64,000 nucleotides of DNA from an uncultured Lachnospiraceae bacterium (GCA_947367855.1 CANBFE010000012.1:35189-99188); one strand, 5' to 3'; shown: positions 17,545-26,930, counted from the stretch's first letter. Notes: generated by a model from the letters alone, not told the origin. Translations and numbers: made by a program.

Positions 17545-18694
17545 CCGTGTTTTCCTCCTCTTCTGCCCATGTATTCTCCGAGGCCTCATCCGAGGTATTG
17601 ATATCCTCCTCCATCTCGTCGCTGAAGGTGCTGTAGTCGCCGAACACGCCGGAGTATTCGGATTTCTCCATGACATGAATGTCATTGGGGGTCAGCGCCA
17701 GGCCGATATGATCCCCTGCCTGGGGGCATTCCGTGGACTGTATCATCCATTTAAAGCCTGCCACATCCACGATGATCTCATAGTGGACCCCCTTGAAGGT
17801 AACGGCTGTCACATCCCCCACAATCCGGGTGGAATCCGGTTCCACTACCTTGATGTCTTCCGGACGGATCACCACGTCCACAGGGGTATTTCTGCCGAAC
17901 CCGCTGTCCAGGCAGCGGAAGCTGTGCCCGGCAAACTTCACCGAATAATCCTCCAGCATCACGCCGTCCAGAATATTGGATTCCCCGATAAAATCCGCCA
18001 CAAAGGCATTTTTCGGCTCATTGTAAATATCCGTGGGCGATCCGATCTGCTGAATCACCCCGCCGTCCATCACCACCACCGTGTCGGACATGGACAGGGC
18101 CTCCTCCTGGTCATGGGTGACGAACACAAAGGTAATCCCTGTCTGCTGCTGTATTTTTTTCAGCTCCGCCTGCATATCCTTGCGCAGCTTCAGGTCCAGG
18201 GCGCCCAGGGGCTCGTCCAGTAACAGGACCTTGGGCTCATTGGCCAGGGCCCGGGCGATGGCAACCCTCTGCTGCTGCCCTCCGGAAAGCTGGCTTATTC
18301 CTCTGTGGGCATAGCCGGTGAGATTTACCATGGCAAGCATCTCATGTACGGTCTTCCGGATCTCCTTCTCCCCCCGTCCCTTCAGCCGCATGCCGAAGGC
18401 AATGTTCTCGTACACGTTCAGATGGGGAAACAGGGCGTACTTCTGGAAAATCGTATTCACCGCTCTCTTATGGGGCGGCAGGCCGGTAATGTTTTTGTCA
18501 TAGAAAAACACATCCCCTCCGTCCGGCCTGATAAACCCGGCTATGGTGCGCAGCACCGTGGTCTTGCCGCACCCGGAGGGTCCAAGCAGGGTGACGAATT
18601 CCCCGTCATGAATCTCCAGGTCAAAGCCCCCCAGAACCTGCTCACCGTCATAGGAAACCGTAATGTTTTTTAAGGATATAATTGTATTTTTCAA
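17534..18694 (-). CDS. potA: Spermidine/putrescine ABC transporter ATP-binding protein PotA
   Basis: Predicted 386 aa. Walker A LLGPSGCGKTTVLR, signature LSGGQQQRVAIARAL, Walker B KVLLLDEPLGALD, then a C-terminal TOBE domain (VVIRPEDIKVVEPD) that regulates import. It energises polyamine uptake. An acidic tail of about 25 residues (EEDINTSDEASENTWAEEE) extends past the normal end. I use the TTG at 18694, preceded by AAGGAG at nine bases; the ATG at 18715 lacks a good ribosome site and its codons contain that Shine-Dalgarno sequence. A consensus promoter is at 18782-18810. Confidence 0.92.
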   Translation of the reverse strand: MKNTIISLKNITVSYDGEQVLGGFDLEIHDGEFVTLLGPSGCGKTTVLRTIAGFIRPDGGDVFFYDKNITGLPPHKRAVNTIFQKYALFPHLNVYENIAFGMRLKGRGEKEIRKTVHEMLAMVNLTGYAHRGISQLSGGQQQRVAIARALANEPKVLLLDEPLGALDLKLRKDMQAELKKIQQQTGITFVFVTHDQEEALSMSDTVVVMDGGVIQQIGSPTDIYNEPKNAFVADFIGESNILDGVMLEDYSVKFAGHSFRCLDSGFGRNTPVDVVIRPEDIKVVEPDSTRIVGDVTAVTFKGVHYEIIVDVAGFKWMIQSTECPQAGDHIGLALTPNDIHVMEKSEYSGVFGDYSTFSDEMEEDINTSDEASENTWAEEEENTDEI

Positions 18695-18781
18695 ATGAGG
18701 AATCTCCTTTTTCATCAGTACATCCTGCGCCGCAATTCTACAGGTAATTCGACATTTTTCGGATGCATACACAATGAACTA

Positions 18782-18810
18782 AATATACGGGATATCGAAG
18801 GTTTTGTCAA
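18782..18810 (-). promoter_or_regulatory. potA: Consensus promoter of the potABCD operon
   Basis: Minus strand TTGACA (18805-18810), 17 bases, TATATT (18782-18787). A second TTGACA lies just upstream. It sits between the JetC-like stop codon at 18818 and potA, so the two operons are separately transcribed. Confidence 0.85.
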
Positions 18811-18817
18811 TCCTTTG

Positions 18818-21800
18818 TCAACCCCGGAAAGAAATCTCATCCTCATTATTTTCCAGTCCCTCCTGCAGCCGCCCGAAGGCCTTCCGCTCGAACTCCTGGA
18901 CGGAGATGGATTTTTTGTTCGGATTGGCGAATACAAAAATCTTGTCTACCGTTTCCAGATAATTCTGTATCTTGTCGTTTGTGGCGCTGATGAGAGCCTG
19001 GAAGCCCAGTCCCCGGATCAGCTGAATGCAGCTTGCCACCTTCTCCGCGTCCATCTTGGAAAAGGCCTCGTCCAGAACCACCAGACGGAGGGTGGGATTC
19101 CTGACCATTCCCGGCTTCAGATCAATTCTGTAAGCCTGGGCAAAACTGGCAAGCAGGGCCACATAGAGGGGATTCTGTCCCTCTCCGCCGGAATTCTTCC
19201 TGATCATTCTGCTCAGGCGGATTTTAATCACCTCGTCCTCGTTCTGAATCAGCTGCTGCATGTCAAAGGAAAGGTAGGTCCTGTAGTCCGCGTACCTGTC
19301 CATATTGCGCCTGGCCTCCTCCTGCTCCTCCGCGGTGGCGTTCTCCGGGGGAATAAAGATGCTGATCAGATCGTTGATCATGGCGCCGTAGTGGTTTTCA
19401 TGTTCCATGGTAAACAGGTTCAGCTGATTGTCCAGACCGATATCCAGATCGGAGGGATTGACTTCCAGAGCCTCATCCATGAACATGTCATAATACTGAC
19501 CGTCCGGCCCCTTGTTTCTTCCGATATAAAACTGATACTTATCCTTTCCGAAATCCAGTCTGCTGATGATCCGGTTGAGCTCATCCTTCCTCTGCAGGGC
19601 TTCCTTGATGGCGCTGCGGATTTTATACATAAAATCATCCTTAAAATGCTCCACCGCAGTCCTGGCCTGCTCCGCCGCCCTGACCCGGAACTCTTCCAGA
19701 CGCTCATGGTCCAGATGGTCAAGCAGCTCCCGGTAATCCCTATTGTCCTCCGCTGTGGGAGAGAAATTCCGGTTCTGGTAAGCGCGCAGGTATGCGGCCC
19801 GCAGCTCCACCAGGCTGTTCATCTCCTGCTGCCGCCTTTCTGCCGCGCCCGCCAGACGCTCCTGATAATCCCTCCCAAGGGAATCATACCTGACATTCTG
19901 CCTGGAAGAGAGAATGTCCGCCAGTTTCTCCTCAAGCTCCGGATTTGCCGTAAAAAGCCTTTCCTTCTCCACCAGAGCCTCGTTCAGGCTTACCAGATTC
20001 TCCCTCTCCTGCTTTTGGCTGTTCTCCAGATCATAGACCCTTCTCCGGAGCTGATTCAGCGCCTGCTTTTTCTGATCGCACAGCCCCAGCAGGGTCTCCC
20101 GCTCCTTTTTCCACCGGTCCACGTCCTCAGAGGACAGCTCTTTCAGCTTTGCCTCCAGTTTCTCCTGCTCAGCCTGTCTGTCCTTCAGCGCCGCCATGTC
20201 CTTCTGCCATTCCAGGTACACGTTCATCTCCTGGCTTAAATACTCCAGTTCCAGAATCCGCTCCGTCTCCCTGTTCTGGTCCTCCAGGGGCTTTCTCTGC
20301 TCCTCCATGTCCGTGATGCTCTTTTTCAGCAGTTTGATTCTCTGGCTCACGCTGCTCTTTCCGATGTAGGCGGACGTGGTATACAGGGCGGGATTGATGT
20401 GCTGAATCCGGTAGTTGTGGTAGGACACGCAGTTTTTCGTGATGCCGATCCTGTGGCTGCGCAGTTCCTCCACGTCCCCGCATTTCATCACTTTCCCCAG
20501 AAGAAAATTAATGTAAGACTGGGCGTAGTCCTTTTCCGCCTTTACCTCCTCCGCCAGGGAGCCCGCAGTCACCGGATGCCTGTCGCCTGTGACCCGCTCC
20601 GTATCCAGAACCGCCACCCGGCAGAATCTCTCCCTGTCCATCTCCTCATAAATCTTCATGGCCAGTCTGGCGTATTTGGGCTCCACAATCACGGAGAGCT
20701 TGTTGTACCCCAGGTAGCCCTCCACCGCGTTGCGCCAGGACTCGTCCCGGATGTCCAGAAGATCCGCCAGAATCTCCACCCGCACATTCTTTCCCGTCTC
20801 CTGGCACAGGCGTTTCTGCAGAATGTCCCTGGCCTGTTCCAGTTCTCTGGGATAGGCCTTGTTTCCGGCCTTCAGCTGCGTCAGCTCCTCCCCGGCCTTT
20901 TTTATTCTCTTCCCCAGTTCCCGCAGCTCGCCCCGGATGTCCTGCTGCTGCTTTGCCGCGTCCTTCCGGACCTCCTCCAGATCCCCTTTCAGCCGCTTTA
21001 ATTCCTCTTCCGTAATCTCTTTTTGCCCGAATGCCTCTATGTCCCACAGCGTCCGGTTGGCCACACTGTCCACATCCTCCCAGGCTTTCAGGAAATCTGC
21101 CGTCTGGTTCCAACGGGTCCTGCTGTTTTCCAGACGCTCCACCAGGGCGTTCAGGGACAGAAGCTGCTCCCTCATCTGCTCATATCCGGTCATGGTGATG
21201 CGCTGCAGAAGCTCGTCCCCCTGGCCGGTCATCCTGTCAATCTCCTCCTGTTCCTGCTCTATGGCCCGGGCAGCCTTCTCCGCATCCTCTTCCAGTGCGC
21301 GGATTTTCGTCCCGCATTCCTCCGCTTTCAGCCGATCCTGCATAATGTCCAGTCTGGCGCTGAAATACCGGTAAGCCTCCATTTCCCGCCCTATGGCTTC
21401 CACTTCCCCATGCTGCCTGCAGATATCTTTCAGACTCCCGATCTCCCTGCAGGTGTCCTCAATCTTCTGCCGCAGGCGCCCGTACTCCATAACGCTCTGC
21501 TGCATGTCCTCAATGTGGATATCCTGCTCCATGCAGATATATTCCTTCACAAACTCTTCCAGTTTGATATTCATGCGGAAGGGAATTGCCCGCTTAAACA
21601 GCAGGGGAAATTTCTCCGCGTCCAGTCCCCCCAGGTACACATCGTAGAGCTGCTTGCGGAAACGCTCGTTGTGGGATCCGAAGTAGTAATCCTCCCGCTG
21701 AAAATTCGCCAGAAGCCAGTTTTTTACCTCCTCTATGGACATGGCCCGGCCGTCCTTCCCCTCCACCCGGTACCCGTGGTCCGGTACAGGGCCCCTGTGC

Positions 21801-22210
21801 CAGAAAAATATCCGTGCAGTCTCATTGGAGGCTGTCTCCACATCAAACACCACCCCCACGCACTGGCATTCCCCCGTATCCGTCCTCCGAAGCTCCAGGA
21901 CAATGGTGGAGGAGAAATTATTGTTGCGCAGATAGGAAAAGCTGTTGTCCTCCCCGATGTTGACCATGCCCCGCAGATACTCGATAAGGCTTCTGTCCGA
22001 GTCGTCCGCTGCCGCCTTGTTGAAAAATCCCCTGCCGTCCGTATTTGCGTAGAGCACGATCTGCAGGGCGTCAATCACCGTGGATTTCCCGCTTCCGGAA
22101 TGCCCGGTAAAAAAATTAATCCCCTGGTGAAAGGACAAGATTTTATGCCTTATGTAATGCCAGTTGTTCAGACAGATTCTGGACAGCGCCTCAAACCCCT
22201 GATTCGTCAT
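18818..22210 (-). CDS. jetC: JetC/MukB/MksB-like SMC ATPase
   Basis: Predicted 1130 aa. N-terminal ATPase half with Walker A GHSGSGKSTVIDALQ (about residues 36-50), long Glu/Lys/Arg/Gln-rich coiled coil broken near residues 430-560 by a globular insert (hinge-like), then the C-terminal half with Walker B RLVVLDEAFSKMD (about 1047) and the ISATNDKIQNYLETVDKIFVF block typical of SbcC/MukB-like proteins of Wadjet and MksBEF complexes. It would form a dimeric loop-extruding motor with the JetA and JetB kleisin parts encoded directly upstream. The N-terminus overlaps jetB by 20 bases. No jetD follows: the next gene is potA. Whether it defends against plasmids or organises the chromosome is therefore open. 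Confidence 0.85.
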   Translation of the reverse strand: MTNQGFEALSRICLNNWHYIRHKILSFHQGINFFTGHSGSGKSTVIDALQIVLYANTDGRGFFNKAAADDSDRSLIEYLRGMVNIGEDNSFSYLRNNNFSSTIVLELRRTDTGECQCVGVVFDVETASNETARIFFWHRGPVPDHGYRVEGKDGRAMSIEEVKNWLLANFQREDYYFGSHNERFRKQLYDVYLGGLDAEKFPLLFKRAIPFRMNIKLEEFVKEYICMEQDIHIEDMQQSVMEYGRLRQKIEDTCREIGSLKDICRQHGEVEAIGREMEAYRYFSARLDIMQDRLKAEECGTKIRALEEDAEKAARAIEQEQEEIDRMTGQGDELLQRITMTGYEQMREQLLSLNALVERLENSRTRWNQTADFLKAWEDVDSVANRTLWDIEAFGQKEITEEELKRLKGDLEEVRKDAAKQQQDIRGELRELGKRIKKAGEELTQLKAGNKAYPRELEQARDILQKRLCQETGKNVRVEILADLLDIRDESWRNAVEGYLGYNKLSVIVEPKYARLAMKIYEEMDRERFCRVAVLDTERVTGDRHPVTAGSLAEEVKAEKDYAQSYINFLLGKVMKCGDVEELRSHRIGITKNCVSYHNYRIQHINPALYTTSAYIGKSSVSQRIKLLKKSITDMEEQRKPLEDQNRETERILELEYLSQEMNVYLEWQKDMAALKDRQAEQEKLEAKLKELSSEDVDRWKKERETLLGLCDQKKQALNQLRRRVYDLENSQKQERENLVSLNEALVEKERLFTANPELEEKLADILSSRQNVRYDSLGRDYQERLAGAAERRQQEMNSLVELRAAYLRAYQNRNFSPTAEDNRDYRELLDHLDHERLEEFRVRAAEQARTAVEHFKDDFMYKIRSAIKEALQRKDELNRIISRLDFGKDKYQFYIGRNKGPDGQYYDMFMDEALEVNPSDLDIGLDNQLNLFTMEHENHYGAMINDLISIFIPPENATAEEQEEARRNMDRYADYRTYLSFDMQQLIQNEDEVIKIRLSRMIRKNSGGEGQNPLYVALLASFAQAYRIDLKPGMVRNPTLRLVVLDEAFSKMDAEKVASCIQLIRGLGFQALISATNDKIQNYLETVDKIFVFANPNKKSISVQEFERKAFGRLQEGLENNEDEISFRG

Positions 22211-22808
22211 CTTCCTCTTCTCCCTCTGTATAAGTCTCGATCAGCGCCCTTACATCGTCTCCCATCAGCACCACATTCACCGTGGGATAGATGATCAGGC
22301 GGCTCTGGCCGTCCGTTTCCTCCAGACTGTCCAGAGGCTCTATCAGCTGATACCGTTTCAGCAGCCCCAGGCACCTGCGGATCTCCGTCACCGAAGGCTG
22401 CCTGGGCAAAAGCCGGTAGCTGCCCAGTTTCTCGTGAATTTCCCCCAGGGAGACCACGGCATTGACGGACGTGGACACAGCGGACATCTGTTCGTCATAG
22501 ATCAGCTTTAAAATCAAAATATAAAAGGTGGCCAATTTGGGCAGCTTCTCCCCCAACACCTGCTCTCCCCGGATGTAGATTACCCCCATCTGGCTGTTTT
22601 CCATTACCTCAATGTCCATGATGGCAAAATACGCCCTGATAAACTCCAGATGCCTGCCGCATTCATAATAATCCCTGTTCAGCTGATATCGTTTCGTCTT
22701 CCTGTCATACCGCCGCTCCAACAGAAATGTCTGCCGGTAAAGCTGGCCGATCACTTCCGTCACCTTCCTCTGCTCCTCCTGGGGCAGTTCCTCATAGTAA
22801 TTTATCAT
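22191..22808 (-). CDS. jetB: JetB/MksE-like condensin subunit (DUF4194)
   Basis: Predicted 205 aa. The layout (winged-helix KITE-type protein of about 200 aa, with GVIYIRGEQVLGEKLPKLATFYILILKLIYDE in parts: GVIYIRGEQVLG, FYILILKLIYDEQM) and its place between JetA and JetC identify it as the DUF4194 subunit. KITE subunits bind the kleisin and contact DNA. The C-terminus is strongly acidic (EGEEEDDESG). Spacing to jetA is 35 bases. Confidence 0.82.
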   Translation of the reverse strand: MINYYEELPQEEQRKVTEVIGQLYRQTFLLERRYDRKTKRYQLNRDYYECGRHLEFIRAYFAIMDIEVMENSQMGVIYIRGEQVLGEKLPKLATFYILILKLIYDEQMSAVSTSVNAVVSLGEIHEKLGSYRLLPRQPSVTEIRRCLGLLKRYQLIEPLDSLEETDGQSRLIIYPTVNVVLMGDDVRALIETYTEGEEEDDESGV

Positions 22809-22843
22809 CTGCTCATCCTTCCCTTACTCCTTACCGGGCTGTC

Positions 22844-24232
22844 TCAGTGCTTCTGCCCCTTCTGCTGAAATACCAACGCAGGATACCGGTATCTGCCGTT
22901 GTCAATCACTTCCGCATCCTGCTCCTGAATCTCATAGGGACTGTCCTTTCTGACAGAGCTGTCATAAGCCAGTACCAGTTTCTCGAAATCCTCCGGTGAA
23001 GCAATGGTATCCTTCCCCACCTCCAGGCGTCCGTCCTTCATTTTCTCCAGAATAAATGTCTCTATCTCCTTCCGGCTGAACCGGTTCCGAATCCTGTTCA
23101 GGCGCAGAATCTCCTCCCCGGACAGCTCCTCCGTCTCCTCCTCCGGAGCCAGACTCTCCGCAAAATCCTGTTTTGGTTTCCTTCTTTTATACAGGGACTT
23201 CTCCGAAAGCACCGCCGTCTGGGACAGGTTAATCAAGGCGCCGATCCGCTCCGTCTCCCGCTCCTGCTCCTCTTTTCCCGTCGTCTGGGACAGATGGTTC
23301 AGCAGCCGGATCACCAGTCCCTTCATATTGTCTTCCCTGTTCAGCAGGTAATTCAGCCTGGTCACCGTGGCCCGGATATAGCGGGTATGTTCCCTGTCCA
23401 TATTCATGATTCTGTGCTCGATATCGTCAAATCCCCGCTCGATCATGTCAAGTTGGTTTTCCAGTTCCTCGGTCCGGATATCCACCCCCCGAAGCCTCCT
23501 GTTCCTCTCGCACACCTGTAAAAGCCAGGGGTAATCCTGCCTCATCTCCCCCAGCCATTTCTTAATGTCCGCCTTATACAGATAAAAATTGTCCGATGTC
23601 TTCAGGATGTGGTATTTTTTCCGGACAATCTCCTCCACATATCTGTCCAGATGCTCCTGCAGCAGCTCCCCGTACCCCGTCTTCTCCAGAAGGCCCGCAA
23701 AAAATTTGTCCATATTGTGGAGCATGTCCTGGAGCGTCTTATTCAGCCGCCGGGTATTCACCAGAGCCGATTTCAGAAGGGAAATATTGGATCTGGGATC
23801 GTTTTTAAAAGCAAACAGAATCCCGTAGACATTCTGAATGTACACCTGGGTTTCATCCTCGTCCTCCCCGGCCAGGTGCGCAAACGCGTCCACAAACACA
23901 GCCGCATAGTCGGGAATCACGATGTACACTGTCATGGTCCCGTAATCCTCCACCTTCCGGAGCCATCCGGCCCGCAGAAGCCAGTTCAGAATCCGGGAGG
24001 AAATCGGCTCCGACAGATCAGGATCTTCCTCTGACTCCTCCCATTCCAGGCTCACCTTCTGCCTGGCGAAGTAATCGCTCAGCGTCTGAACACAGATCTC
24101 CCTGCTGAGGTAATAATTGCTGTACTGGTACTCCTCGTTCACCTGAAGGAGCGCATCTATATAAATCTGTCTGTTCCGGGAGCGGAACAGCCCCCAAAAA
24201 GACTCCGGTATCTCCGAAAACTGATTTGTCAT
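22844..24232 (-). CDS. jetA: JetA/MksF-like kleisin subunit of a Wadjet-type condensin
   Basis: Predicted 462 aa. It begins with IPESFWGLFRSRNRQIYIDALL, the N-terminal block of Firmicutes JetA-family proteins, followed by winged-helix-like and coiled regions and a charged C-terminus. It would bridge the SMC heads. The ATG at 24232 is preferred because it aligns with this block; the frame is open to 24283. First gene of the jetABC operon. In the leader, arms TCCCGGA and TCCGGGA (24312-24326) form a palindrome that could be an operator. Confidence 0.8.
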   Translation of the reverse strand: MTNQFSEIPESFWGLFRSRNRQIYIDALLQVNEEYQYSNYYLSREICVQTLSDYFARQKVSLEWEESEEDPDLSEPISSRILNWLLRAGWLRKVEDYGTMTVYIVIPDYAAVFVDAFAHLAGEDEDETQVYIQNVYGILFAFKNDPRSNISLLKSALVNTRRLNKTLQDMLHNMDKFFAGLLEKTGYGELLQEHLDRYVEEIVRKKYHILKTSDNFYLYKADIKKWLGEMRQDYPWLLQVCERNRRLRGVDIRTEELENQLDMIERGFDDIEHRIMNMDREHTRYIRATVTRLNYLLNREDNMKGLVIRLLNHLSQTTGKEEQERETERIGALINLSQTAVLSEKSLYKRRKPKQDFAESLAPEEETEELSGEEILRLNRIRNRFSRKEIETFILEKMKDGRLEVGKDTIASPEDFEKLVLAYDSSVRKDSPYEIQEQDAEVIDNGRYRYPALVFQQKGQKH

Positions 24233-24335
24233 ATCCACGTACCTTTCCTGCCTGAACCCTTTTTCTGTTCCGCAGCCTTTCATCAGGGATTCAGAACGTC
24301 TGTTCCTGTTATCCCGGAATCCGGGACCCGGAGCA

Positions 24336-24995
24336 TCACCCCTCGCAGAGGTCCTTCAGCAGCCCTGCATTGATGAGTTCGATTTTCCCCCTGGACAGCT
24401 TCACCATGCCTTCATTCTGGAAATAGCGAAGCATTCTGGTGATCACCTCCCTGTGGGACCCCAGATGGTTTGCAATGGCCTCATGGGTGATCTTCAGCTG
24501 ACTGGTCTCCTCTATGGAAGCTTCCTCCAACAGAAAAGCCGCAACCCGCCTGTCCAGGCTCTTCCACATAATCTGTTCCATAAGCCACATCACCTCGGAA
24601 AAGCGGGACGCCATCAGCTCATTGGTGTAATTGGCCACAGGGACGGATTCCTCCATGAGCGCCTTATAGGTTTCCGAAGGAATCACCCACAGCTCCGTAT
24701 CCTTCTCCGCCTGGATGGTCACCTCAAACTGCATGGACCGAATTATGCAGGATGCCGAAAACAGGCACATATCCCGTTCAAACAGGCGGTACAGGGTTAC
24801 TTCCCTGCCTTCCTCGGAGAGAATATAGGCCCGAAGCTGACCGGTTCTGATCAACAGCAGCCCCGCACAGTCCCCGCTGTCATGATGAATGACGGTTCCC
24901 CTGCCCACCCTCCGCAGGGTCAGGCTGCCCTGTATCCGGTTCTGCTGCACCGTATTTAATTGATTCCATATGGGAAAGTACTCCTGAAATTCCAT
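24336..24995 (-). CDS. Crp/Fnr family transcriptional regulator
   Basis: Predicted 219 aa. N-terminal cyclic-nucleotide-binding-like beta barrel (SGDCAGLLLIRTGQLRAYIL in parts: CAGLLLIRTGQLRA, GREVTLYRLFERDMC) and a C-terminal Crp-type winged helix-turn-helix (THEAIANHLGSHREVITRML). No N-terminal Cys cluster like that of E. coli Fnr is present, and the cAMP-binding phosphate loop is not conserved; the ligand is unknown. It could control the adjacent antiporter gene, which lies 33 bases upstream on the same strand. Confidence 0.9.
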   Translation of the reverse strand: MEFQEYFPIWNQLNTVQQNRIQGSLTLRRVGRGTVIHHDSGDCAGLLLIRTGQLRAYILSEEGREVTLYRLFERDMCLFSASCIIRSMQFEVTIQAEKDTELWVIPSETYKALMEESVPVANYTNELMASRFSEVMWLMEQIMWKSLDRRVAAFLLEEASIEETSQLKITHEAIANHLGSHREVITRMLRYFQNEGMVKLSRGKIELINAGLLKDLCEG

Positions 24996-25028
24996 AGTCC
25001 CCTCCTTGTCCGGTCCTGCCTTAAGGCG

Positions 25029-26390
25029 CTAGCGCTTCCTGCCGTATCCTGCAATCACCGCCGCTGCCAGTATCGCCAACATGCACAGAGAATAGTAGTT
25101 TACAAAAGGGATGGCCCCGGGCGCCACGGCAAAGCCCTCCCCGAACTGGGCGGACTGTTGGGCCGGAATCACGCAGTGCACCGTCCAGGGCGCCAGAAAG
25201 CAGAACACACAGCCTGTGCAGTCCATCAGATTCGCCCGGCGGTACGGGTTTACCCCCGCCTTCTCCCCGATCTCGTTCACCAGATCTCCAAGTGCCACAA
25301 TGGCCACGGAGATAACTCCCGTCACCATGCTCAAGATGCCCACAGACAGCACAATTGCCGCCTCCGTGCTGCGGGCATTTCCCGCAAACCTGGACAGGAA
25401 TCCTCCCACATCCTCAAACAGACCGCTGCGTTCCACTGCGCCGAGAAGGGCAAATACCGCAATCAGCATGGCCACTGTGCCCGCTGTTCCCGTTATGGCT
25501 TCTATGATTGCCCCGGACACGGCAAAGCCGCCGGGAAAGGAAATCAGCCCGTCCACCGTATATATCCCGAAAAGCAGCCCCACGGCGATTCCTGTCAGAA
25601 TTCCCCAGGACAGGGCCGTGATCAGATGCTTTCTCATCAGGCACAGGACAATGATCACCGCGGGCACCGCCAACATAACCAGACTGACCGGATTGGCGCC
25701 GCCCTCTGCAGCCTGAACCGCTCCGCCCTCGTCTCCCTTTCCGGAAAACAGCAGAAACAGTACCAAGGCTCCCGCCGCAGCCGGCAGGCTGTAACGCATC
25801 CTGGTCTTCACCACGGTTCCCAAATCCGCATGCTGCGTGGCGGAGGAGGCGATGGTGGTATCCGATATGGGCCCCAGATTGTCCCCGAAGGCCGCCCCTG
25901 ACACGATGGAACCGATCATAAACTCCGGCGCCGCTCCCGCCATCACGCCCACAGGAAACAGAATGGGGATCACCACAAAATAGGTTCCCACAGAGGTTCC
26001 CGTTGCAAAGGCCAGCAGGCAGGTGATGAGAAAGGACGCGGCCACAAAGAGCCTTCCGGTAAAGCCTGCTTCCACCACATATGCCGCAATGGTCTGCACC
26101 GCCCCGCTTGCCGAGATCAGCTTGCCGGAAACGGCAGCCAGAATCACCGCCATCACAATCACGCCGAACATAGGTTTGCTCAGTCCGTAGACAAGCGCTT
26201 CCCCATAGGCCTTTTCGTCTTTTGCAAAAATCACGCCTGTCACCAGTGCCGCAAAAAAGGCCAGTACATATCCGTTTACATTGGACTGGCGAAGAGCAGC
26301 CCATAAAATCATAGCCGCCGCGGTGATCAGCGGCGCCAGTTTCCCTGTCTTTCCCAAATGAAATTCTATCCTTTTTGCTTTCTGCTCCAT
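25029..26390 (-). CDS. NhaC-family Na+/H+ antiporter
   Basis: Predicted 453 aa with about 11 hydrophobic helices. Conserved NhaC blocks: SGAAFGDNLGPISDTTIASS, ATGTSVGTYFVVIPIL, and NLMDCTGCVFCFLAPW. Members exchange sodium, or organic acids and amino acids, for protons, so the exact substrate is not settled. Own promoter with a palindrome in the spacer is at 26475-26503. Confidence 0.9.
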   Translation of the reverse strand: MEQKAKRIEFHLGKTGKLAPLITAAAMILWAALRQSNVNGYVLAFFAALVTGVIFAKDEKAYGEALVYGLSKPMFGVIVMAVILAAVSGKLISASGAVQTIAAYVVEAGFTGRLFVAASFLITCLLAFATGTSVGTYFVVIPILFPVGVMAGAAPEFMIGSIVSGAAFGDNLGPISDTTIASSATQHADLGTVVKTRMRYSLPAAAGALVLFLLFSGKGDEGGAVQAAEGGANPVSLVMLAVPAVIIVLCLMRKHLITALSWGILTGIAVGLLFGIYTVDGLISFPGGFAVSGAIIEAITGTAGTVAMLIAVFALLGAVERSGLFEDVGGFLSRFAGNARSTEAAIVLSVGILSMVTGVISVAIVALGDLVNEIGEKAGVNPYRRANLMDCTGCVFCFLAPWTVHCVIPAQQSAQFGEGFAVAPGAIPFVNYYSLCMLAILAAAVIAGYGRKR

Positions 26391-26474
26391 CTCTCTGCTC
26401 CTTTTCGCATTCTCTGCGTGTTTCCCCGGACGTTTTTCGTTTTCCTGCGCATGCGCAGATTTTACCTGCCATAA

Positions 26475-26503
26475 AGCTTACCATATGATGGTATCTTTTG
26501 CAA
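26475..26503 (-). promoter_or_regulatory. Promoter of the NhaC gene with an internal palindrome
   Basis: Minus strand TTGCAA (26498-26503), 17-base spacer, TAAGCT (26475-26480). The spacer contains TACCATATGATGGTA (26479-26493), perfect 6-base arms around three bases, well placed for a repressor. Confidence 0.5.
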
Positions 26504-26539
26504 ATAATTCTTCCCTTGGGCTGTGCGTTCCTCAGGCTG

Positions 26540-26584
26540 AGGTTGGTTGATGTTAATTGCGGTTAATTAAGGTTGGTTGATGTT
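26540..26584. repeat. Two direct copies of AGGTTGGTTGATGTT
   Basis: Copies at 26540-26554 and 26570-26584, 30 bases apart, separated by a TTAATTGCGGTTAATTA stretch. This lies in the 540-base non-coding gap between the NhaC and XRE genes, upstream of the NhaC promoter. It may be an iterated regulator site; no function known. Confidence 0.6.
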
Positions 26585-26710
26585 TTACGTCCACTCCAGT
26601 CCCGGATTCTGCCTCCCTGCCCATGCAGTCCTGAATTATTTTGCCATTCATCACAGACTGACTGCCAACGAATGCTGTTATTTTGCCGTTAGTTTGCTGT
26701 CAAAATTATC

Positions 26711-26739
26711 TTTTCAAGCGGCAGAAATTATGGTAAGAT
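26711..26739 (+). promoter_or_regulatory. Candidate promoter upstream of a tiny hydrophobic ORF
   Basis: TTTTCA (26711-26716), 17 bases, TAAGAT (26734-26739). A GGAGG follows at 26766-26770. Confidence 0.4.
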
Positions 26740-26778
26740 AAAGGAGTCCTGCAATCATTCTGACAGGAGGTAACGAAT

Positions 26779-26868
26779 ATCGCCGCAGGCACCATTTTAC
26801 AGATGGTTATTTTTTTGACCTGTCTACTTCTCTTTTCCGGAATATATATGGCAGTTTTTCAGTTCTAA
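26779..26868 (+). CDS. Possible tiny hydrophobic peptide (type I toxin-like)
   Basis: A 29-codon frame with one hydrophobic helix (MVIFLTCLLLFSGIY) and no charged residue. A strong GGAGG lies eight bases before an ATC codon at 26779; the first ATG is at 26803, too far from the ribosome site. Either a non-standard ATC start is used or only a 21-aa peptide is made. Small single-helix peptides with strong ribosome sites occur as type I toxins in Firmicutes, but this one is not recognised. Treat as a hypothesis. Confidence 0.25.
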   Translation: MAAGTILQMVIFLTCLLLFSGIYMAVFQF

Positions 26869-26930
26869 TAAATTAGGACAAAACCACTTAAAATAGCATT
26901 ATATTACTTCGGAAATGAGGTGTATAATGC

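Noticed and set aside
18600..18817. JetD gene at the end of the jet operon
   Set aside because: The space holds only the pot promoter; no frame with DUF3322/DUF2220 features.
25414..26484. 356-codon minus-strand frame over the NhaC gene
   Set aside because: Out-of-frame shadow of the antiporter gene, Arg/Gly-rich, without start-site support.
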